A stretch of DNA of 38,045 nucleotides. It comes from Chloroflexota bacterium (lineage in GTDB: Bacteria; Chloroflexota; Anaerolineae; Caldilineales; Caldilineaceae). Each line of letters starts with the position of its first letter. Position 1 is the first letter of the stretch. The position numbers were made by a program, and so were the translations under genes. The DNA lies in the NCBI GenBank assembly GCA_026389895.1, contig JAPLGZ010000230.1:1-38045 (forward strand). Direction: 5' to 3'. Of the stretch, positions 33,702 through 38,045 are shown piece after piece. The notes beneath the pieces are model-generated. The model did no database searches. It was not told the origin of the DNA and was given only the letters and a program-made list of their open reading frames with translations.

Positions 33702-35069
33702 GTGTTTGAAAGTCTGACTGACAAATTACAAAGTGTCTTTGATAAACTAGGCCGCCAGGGTAAATTAAGCGAGAACGACGTCAATGTTGCTCTGCGCGAA
33801 GTGCGGCTTGCTCTGCTTGAGGCGGATGTAAACTTCAAGGTCGTCAAAGATTTTGTCGAAAAAGTAAAGACGCGCGCCATTGGCGTCGAAGTCATGAGTA
33901 GCCTGACGCCAGCGCAACAAGTCGTTAAGATCGTCAACGAAGAGTTGATCGAACTGCTTGGCAAACCAGCACCGTTGAATCTAGGCGGTCAACCACCGGC
34001 GATTATTATGCTGGTGGGGCTGCAAGGGGCTGGTAAAACCACCATGGCCGCCAAATTGGCGCTTCATCTGCGCAAAGCAGGCCAACGTCCTTTGTTAGTG
34101 GCGGCGGACATTTATCGGCCTGCTGCCATTCAACAATTACAAGTGCTCGGCAAACAGATTGATGTGCCTGTCCACAGCGAAGGTACACAAGTGCCAGCTT
34201 CGACCATTGCCAAAAATGCTGCCCGTCTGGCGCGCGAAAAAGCCTACAACGTGATGATTTTGGACACGGCTGGCCGCTTGCAGATCGACGAGCAGATGAT
34301 GCAAGAGTTGGAGCAGGTGCGGATGGTGGCTCGCCCCAGCGATGTTTTGTTGGTGGTAGACGCTATGACTGGCCAGGAGGCGGTGCGCGTCGCCGAAGGT
34401 TTTAACGCACGAGTTGCCCTAACTGGTCTCATCATGACGAAGATTGACGGTGATGCCCGCGGTGGTGCAGCCCTTAGTGTCCGCCAGGTGACGGGTGTGC
34501 CGATTAAATTCCTGGGCACGGGCGAAAAGCTGGTTGATCTGGAAGCTTTTCAGCCGGATCGCTTGGCTGGCCGGATCCTTGGCATGGGTGACGTGTTGAC
34601 ATTGATCGAGCGCGCCCAAGATAATATCACAGAAGAAGACGCGCTGGCGATGGAGAAGAAGCTCCAAGATGGCGATTTCGACTTTGAAGATTTCCTGGGC
34701 CAGCTGCGCCAAATTAAAAAATTAGGGCCCATTACGGATCTGCTGGGTATGATTCCTGGGGCCAATAAGATGATGAAAGGCGTTGACCCGCGTGAGGCCG
34801 AGGGCGGCTTAAAAAGAACGGAAGCGATTATCAATAGTATGACGCGTAAAGAGCGCCACTTTCCAGACTTGCTTAATGCCAGTCGGCGGCGGCGAATTGC
34901 CACCGGTAGCGGTACGACTGTTCAGGATGTCAACGGTTTAATCAAGCAATTCCGCGAGATGCAAAAGATGATGAAACAACTCGGCATCATGGGCGGTGGC
35001 AAAGGTGGCAAAAAGCGTCGTGGTGGCCTACCCGGCAATATCAAGGATATGTTTGGCGGCTTTGGTTAA
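33702..35069 (+). CDS. ffh: Signal recognition particle protein Ffh (SRP54)
   Basis: A 455-residue SRP GTPase. An N domain (1-90) precedes the G domain with GLQGAGKTT (106-114), DTAGR and TKIDGDARGG. The C-terminal M domain is Met- and Gly-rich (MQKMMKQLGIMGGGKGG) and binds SRP RNA and signal sequences. It targets membrane and secreted proteins to the translocon with FtsY. The start is a GTG with an AAAGG-like site upstream. It is the first gene of the plus-strand translation and secretion cluster. No SRP RNA gene was found in the window. Confidence 0.97.
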   Translation: MFESLTDKLQSVFDKLGRQGKLSENDVNVALREVRLALLEADVNFKVVKDFVEKVKTRAIGVEVMSSLTPAQQVVKIVNEELIELLGKPAPLNLGGQPPAIIMLVGLQGAGKTTMAAKLALHLRKAGQRPLLVAADIYRPAAIQQLQVLGKQIDVPVHSEGTQVPASTIAKNAARLAREKAYNVMILDTAGRLQIDEQMMQELEQVRMVARPSDVLLVVDAMTGQEAVRVAEGFNARVALTGLIMTKIDGDARGGAALSVRQVTGVPIKFLGTGEKLVDLEAFQPDRLAGRILGMGDVLTLIERAQDNITEEDALAMEKKLQDGDFDFEDFLGQLRQIKKLGPITDLLGMIPGANKMMKGVDPREAEGGLKRTEAIINSMTRKERHFPDLLNASRRRRIATGSGTTVQDVNGLIKQFREMQKMMKQLGIMGGGKGGKKRRGGLPGNIKDMFGGFG

Positions 35070-35219
35070 AGTTATGTGACAATGGTACGAATTATCCAAA
35101 CCGTAAGTCGGTTGAGAATCTGTACTACACCTAAATTAAAAGCTTTACTAAAAACTGCACAATTTTATTTACTTACGTTTATTCCCAGGATTTACCTTAC
35201 TCAAGGAGCAAAAACAACA
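35070..35219 (+). other. 150-base leader between ffh and rpsP
   Basis: The rpsP frame is open through this spacer to 35076, but that stretch (MTMVRIIQTVSRL) is not S16-like. A small AACCG/CGGTT stem lies near 35099-35114. It may be a leader for rpsP regulation; nothing else is visible. Confidence 0.4.
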
Positions 35220-35510
35220 GTGGTTCGAATTCGCTTGCGCCGTATTGGCGCCAAAAAGAAAGCTTTCTACCGTATTATTGTCGCCAACAAACAATCACCG
35301 CGTGATGGTCGTTTTATTGAGTCGATCGGTACCTACGATCCAAACACCAAGCCAGAGACTGTGACTTTGCAGAACGAACGCGCTGCCTACTGGCTAGGCG
35401 TCGGCGCCCAGCCGAGCGAAGGTGTCATTCGGATCTTGCAAAGAGCTAATTTGGTTGATGCTGCCGGGGCTCCGGTCAAGCAAGCGTCTGAAAGCGCTGC
35501 GGCGGCCTAA
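35220..35510 (+). CDS. rpsP: 30S ribosomal protein S16
   Basis: A 96-residue S16. It starts VVRIRLRRIGAKKKAFYRII, with IVANKQSPRDGRFIESIGTYDP and YWLGVGAQPSEGVIRIL, all standard. The GTG at 35220 with AAGGAG 11-12 bases upstream is the true start; a longer open frame to 35076 adds a non-homologous leader. The C-terminal Ala-rich tail is a little longer than in E. coli. It binds 16S rRNA in assembly of the small subunit. Confidence 0.96.
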   Translation: MVRIRLRRIGAKKKAFYRIIVANKQSPRDGRFIESIGTYDPNTKPETVTLQNERAAYWLGVGAQPSEGVIRILQRANLVDAAGAPVKQASESAAAA

Positions 35511-35571
35511 TTATATTCGTCATCGGCAACCTGTTAGGCGTTGCTCAGGTGAATCTGATCGAGGAGGCTGT

Positions 35572-35799
35572 GTGCAAGAATTAATCGAATTTTTAGCGAA
35601 GTCTTTGGTCGAAGCGCCCGATGCCGTGCAGGTTTTTAGCAAAGATACCCGCCGCACCACTATCTTAAAATTACAGGTGGCGCCGGAGGATATGGGGCGC
35701 GTGATCGGCAAACATGGCCGCGTGGCAAGCGCTATGCGTTCGTTGCTGAATGTGGCGGCTCGGCATGAAAATCGCGATGTCATTTTAGAAATTGACTAA
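35572..35799 (+). CDS. khpA: KH-domain RNA-binding protein KhpA
   Basis: A 75-residue single KH domain. The RNA-binding GxxG loop is GKHG in MGRVIGKHGRVASAMRSLL. Length and position between rpsP and rimM are typical of KhpA (YlqC). The GTG at 35572 has GAGGAGG 6 bases upstream. KhpA binds RNA, often with KhpB, and influences cell size and division in some Gram-positive bacteria. Confidence 0.94.
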   Translation: MQELIEFLAKSLVEAPDAVQVFSKDTRRTTILKLQVAPEDMGRVIGKHGRVASAMRSLLNVAARHENRDVILEID

Positions 35800-35848
35800 G
35801 CGAATGGGCTGAAACAAGCGAATGCCGTAAAATTCGTAGAAATAGCAT

Positions 35849-35882
35849 AAAAACAGCGGAAGAGCTACCTTCCGCTGTTTTT
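35849..35882 (+). terminator. Intrinsic terminator after khpA
   Basis: AAAAACAGCGGAAG and CTTCCGCTGTTTTT form a 14-bp stem with a 6-nt loop and end in T residues. It separates khpA from rimM, so rimM probably has its own promoter or relies on partial read-through. Confidence 0.9.
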
Positions 35883-35987
35883 CGTATTTAAAATGTGGGA
35901 TAAATGCCTGAAAAATAATCGGTTGGCATTTATGATGACCAGAATGGCCGATTGATGATCAACGCTATATTTTTTGAAGAGTCTGCT

Positions 35988-36620
35988 ATGCCTAAAGAAC
36001 AAAATAGTAAAATACCCAATTCATCAAACGCAAAGCCCCGCGCATCGGACAAGGGGGGCGGCGCACCAGTCTATATGCACCGAAATAAACCTGTGCGTAT
36101 CCCTGATGGTTATATTGCGGTGGGGCTGGTTACCAGTATCCACGGTTTAAAAGGGGAATTAAAGGTTGAATTGCATACCGACTTCCCCGAGCGCTTTGAA
36201 CCCGGCACGTCGTTATTCGTTGGCGATCAATTAGTCGAGATGAAGATTCTGCAAGCGCGCCCCCACAAAAACCAGTTATTATTGATGCTCGAAGGTGTGA
36301 AAGGGAGCGACCAGGCCGAAGCGCTGCGCGGCACCTGGCTCTTTGTCAATGAAGACGATGCTGTTGAGCTGGAAGAAGATACCTACTGGGTGCATGAAAT
36401 TGTCGGCATCGATGTCCAAACCGAGGAAGGCCAGCGGTTGGGTACGGTCACTGAGGTCATCTTTACGGGATCTAATGAAGTGTACGTGTTGCAAACAGAG
36501 CCAGCGATCAATCAGGGCAAGCCATTGCTGTTGCCCGCCATTGGCGATGTGATCCAGAACGTTGATCTGCCGGCTAATCTGATGACCGTACGTTTGTTGC
36601 CTGGATTATTGGACGAGTAG
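35988..36620 (+). CDS. rimM: Ribosome maturation factor RimM
   Basis: A 210-residue RimM. The N-terminal domain starts PDGYIAVGLVTSIHGLKGELKV and continues with DFPERFEPG; the PRC-barrel domain has YWVHEIVGIDVQTEEGQRLG and EVIFTGSNEVYVLQ; it ends LLPAIGDVIQNVDL and VRLLPGLLD. It binds S19 and helps form the 30S head. A polar extension of about 40 residues precedes the usual start. The ATG at 35988 has GAAGAG 6 bases upstream; in-frame alternatives are 35955 (ATG) and 35952 (TTG). Confidence 0.94.
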   Translation: MPKEQNSKIPNSSNAKPRASDKGGGAPVYMHRNKPVRIPDGYIAVGLVTSIHGLKGELKVELHTDFPERFEPGTSLFVGDQLVEMKILQARPHKNQLLLMLEGVKGSDQAEALRGTWLFVNEDDAVELEEDTYWVHEIVGIDVQTEEGQRLGTVTEVIFTGSNEVYVLQTEPAINQGKPLLLPAIGDVIQNVDLPANLMTVRLLPGLLDE

Positions 36621-36625
36621 TGTGC

Positions 36626-36654
36626 TTGACAAACCGCGCCGCATACAGTATTCT
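36626..36654 (+). promoter_or_regulatory. Sigma-70 promoter of dprA
   Basis: A perfect TTGACA (36626-36631), a 17-base spacer and TATTCT (36649-36654), just after the rimM stop and 54 bases before dprA. Confidence 0.75.
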
Positions 36655-36707
36655 CGCGTCAGTAATTCGTAATTTTTCGCAACAGTCCAAGTGAAACGTC
36701 ATCATCT

Positions 36708-37790
36708 GTGGATTCAAAAGCTTATTGGATCGCTTTTAATAAGGTATCGGGGATCGGCCCCACGCGTCTGGCCGCTTTACTGGCCATTTGTGGCTCGATT
36801 GAAGCTGCCTGGAAAGCCTCGATTCAGCAACTCCAAGCGGCCAATCTAGACAAGCGTAGCCTACAAAATTTACTTTTGGCGCGCCGGGAACTGGATCTCG
36901 AACAGGAATTCCAACGTACCGTAAAGGCCAACGTGCAGGTGTTGACCTGGGATGACCCCGACTACCCCTCGAATTTGCGCGAAATTGATGCGCCGCCACC
37001 TGTCCTGTTTGTGCGGGGCGAGATTATCGAACGCGACGCATTGGCGGTGGCGTTGGTCGGCACCCGGCGTGCGAGTAGTTATGGGCGCGAGGTTGGCTAC
37101 GTACTGGCCAGCGAACTGGTTCGCAATGATGTTACCATTGTCAGTGGACTAGCCCTGGGTGTTGATACAATCGTCCATCAGTCGGCATTAGACGCGGGTG
37201 GACGAACCATTGCTGTCTTGGGCAGTGGAGTTGATCAGATCTATCCATTGCAAAATCGTGCATTGGCCCAAGCCATCATGGCGAATGGCGCCTTGGTCAG
37301 CGAATATCCGCTGGGTACGCGCCCCGAAGCAAACAACTTCCCCCCTCGCAATCGGATTATCAGTGGTTTGAGTCGCGGGATTGTCATTATCGAAGCTGGT
37401 CAACGAAGTGGCGCTTTGATTACAGCCAATTTTGCTGCCGAACAAGGGCGTGACGTCTTTGCTGTACCTGGTAGTATCCTCCATCCTGGCAGTCTCGGCT
37501 GTAATGAACTGATCCGTCAGGGAGCGATTCCTTGCTTGAATGTGAATGATATCTTAGACCATCTCAATTTTGCCCGTTTAAATGAGCAACAGATGGCGCG
37601 TGAAATAGTACCTCCCGATCCTCTGGAAACACAGCTGCTCTACTATCTCTCTAGCGAACCGCGCCACATCGATGAAATTGTACGTCAGGTTGTTATGTCT
37701 TCACCTCAAGTCAGTAGCCTACTCGCCATGATGGAATTGAAAGGATTAGTGCGTCAAGTGGGGTCGATGAGTTATGTTAAAAGCCGGTAG
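36708..37790 (+). CDS. dprA: DNA processing protein DprA
   Basis: A 360-residue DprA. An N-terminal helix-hairpin-helix-like part (VSGIGPTRLAAL) precedes the Rossmann-like domain with VALVGTRRASSYGREVG, IVSGLALGVDTIVHQSAL, TIAVLGSGVDQIYP and FPPRNRIISGLSRG. The C-terminal winged-helix domain (about 300-360, PRHIDEIVRQVVMS) is present. DprA loads RecA on incoming single-stranded DNA during transformation. It starts at a GTG without a clear ribosome binding site but has its own promoter. Confidence 0.95.
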   Translation: MDSKAYWIAFNKVSGIGPTRLAALLAICGSIEAAWKASIQQLQAANLDKRSLQNLLLARRELDLEQEFQRTVKANVQVLTWDDPDYPSNLREIDAPPPVLFVRGEIIERDALAVALVGTRRASSYGREVGYVLASELVRNDVTIVSGLALGVDTIVHQSALDAGGRTIAVLGSGVDQIYPLQNRALAQAIMANGALVSEYPLGTRPEANNFPPRNRIISGLSRGIVIIEAGQRSGALITANFAAEQGRDVFAVPGSILHPGSLGCNELIRQGAIPCLNVNDILDHLNFARLNEQQMAREIVPPDPLETQLLYYLSSEPRHIDEIVRQVVMSSPQVSSLLAMMELKGLVRQVGSMSYVKSR

Positions 37791-37869
37791 GGATGCTCAG
37801 GCGAGTAGCCTCTTATGGTCAAACTATTTCGTGAATAACAAACAAATTGAGTGAAGACAAAGGAGTCTT

Positions 37870-38045
37870 ATGTACGCAGCAATCTTAGCTGGTGGTAGTG
37901 GTACACGTTTATGGCCGCGTAGCCGTCAATTGCAACCGAAACAATTTGCCGATATTACAGGTGTTGGCCGCACGATGATTCAGGCGACAGCCGACCGTTT
38001 GCAGGGTTTGGTCGATGATGACCAACTCTATGTAGTAACCGGCGC
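37870..38045 (+). CDS. Mannose-1-phosphate guanylyltransferase, 5' part only
   Basis: The first 58 codons of a nucleotide-sugar pyrophosphorylase, cut by the window edge. It begins MYAAILAGGSGTRLWPRSR with the pyrophosphorylase GGxGTRLWPxSR motif and PKQFADITG, the pattern of GDP-mannose pyrophosphorylases (ManC/GMPP type). AAAGGAG lies 6 bases before the ATG. It makes GDP-mannose for glycans. Whether a C-terminal isomerase domain is fused cannot be seen. Confidence 0.9.
   Translation, partial: MYAAILAGGSGTRLWPRSRQLQPKQFADITGVGRTMIQATADRLQGLVDDDQLYVVTG

Noticed and set aside
35076-35219. 48-residue N-terminal extension of S16
   Set aside because: It is not S16-like, and a GTG with AAGGAG upstream matches the normal S16 start.
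1-38045. tRNA genes, rRNA, CRISPR arrays, insertion sequences and SRP RNA
   Set aside because: No cloverleaf with a GGTTCGA-type arm, no regularly spaced repeats, no transposase and no GGTCCGGAAGG-type SRP core were found by reading.

Overview
This window reads as chromosomal DNA of a bacterium, most likely a member of the Chloroflexota (Caldilineae/Anaerolineae-like). The assignment is an inference. It rests on the mix of genes, on an ECF sigma factor paired with an 'ALPGD..YP' membrane protein, and on a secreted FG-GAP protein ending in an LPYVVR-type tail. No rRNA, tRNA, CRISPR array, insertion sequence or phage gene was recognised.

Positions 1-9548 (all minus strand): a two-gene ABC exporter (6269-8122, 4296-6182) is followed downstream by a run of small-molecule-modifying families: a YjdF-like protein, an aminoglycoside-phosphotransferase-fold kinase, two GNAT acetyltransferases and a beta-lactamase-fold serine hydrolase that carries an in-frame stop. 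Upstream of the exporter lies an orphan sugar-type solute-binding lipoprotein. The exporter pair has the signature of a heterodimer with one degenerate ATP site. The run could be a detoxification or self-resistance cassette.

Positions 9549-10344 hold no large gene. A well-formed minus-strand unit is visible there: a promoter, a strong ribosome binding site, a 33-codon reading frame and two successive terminator-like hairpins.

Positions 10345-19269 (minus strand): a DEAD-box RNA helicase with a DbpA-like C-terminal domain; a complete D-alanylation (dlt) operon in the order dltC-dltD-dltX-dltA-dltB, with dltX a 48-residue gene hidden between dltD and dltA; a metallophosphoesterase; and an M32 carboxypeptidase.

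Positions 19500-25650: a two-domain S1 RNA-binding protein with a clear promoter and terminator, a CPBP membrane protease divergent from polyphosphate kinase 1, and a DedA membrane protein coupled to a small membrane protein.

Positions 25859-33368: malate dehydrogenase, a secreted FG-GAP repeat protein, a CDP-alcohol phosphatidyltransferase, and an ECF sigma factor followed by a membrane-anchored LysM protein that is probably its regulator.

Positions 33560-38045 (plus strand): a translation and secretion cluster, ffh-rpsP-khpA-rimM, then dprA and the start of a mannose-1-phosphate guanylyltransferase. The trmD and rplS genes that often follow rimM are absent here.

A recurring feature is long, near-perfect inverted repeats (14-24 bp arms) just downstream of genes. 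Most lack a U-tract and they differ in sequence from one another. Several intergenic stretches also contain short-word quasi-repeats.
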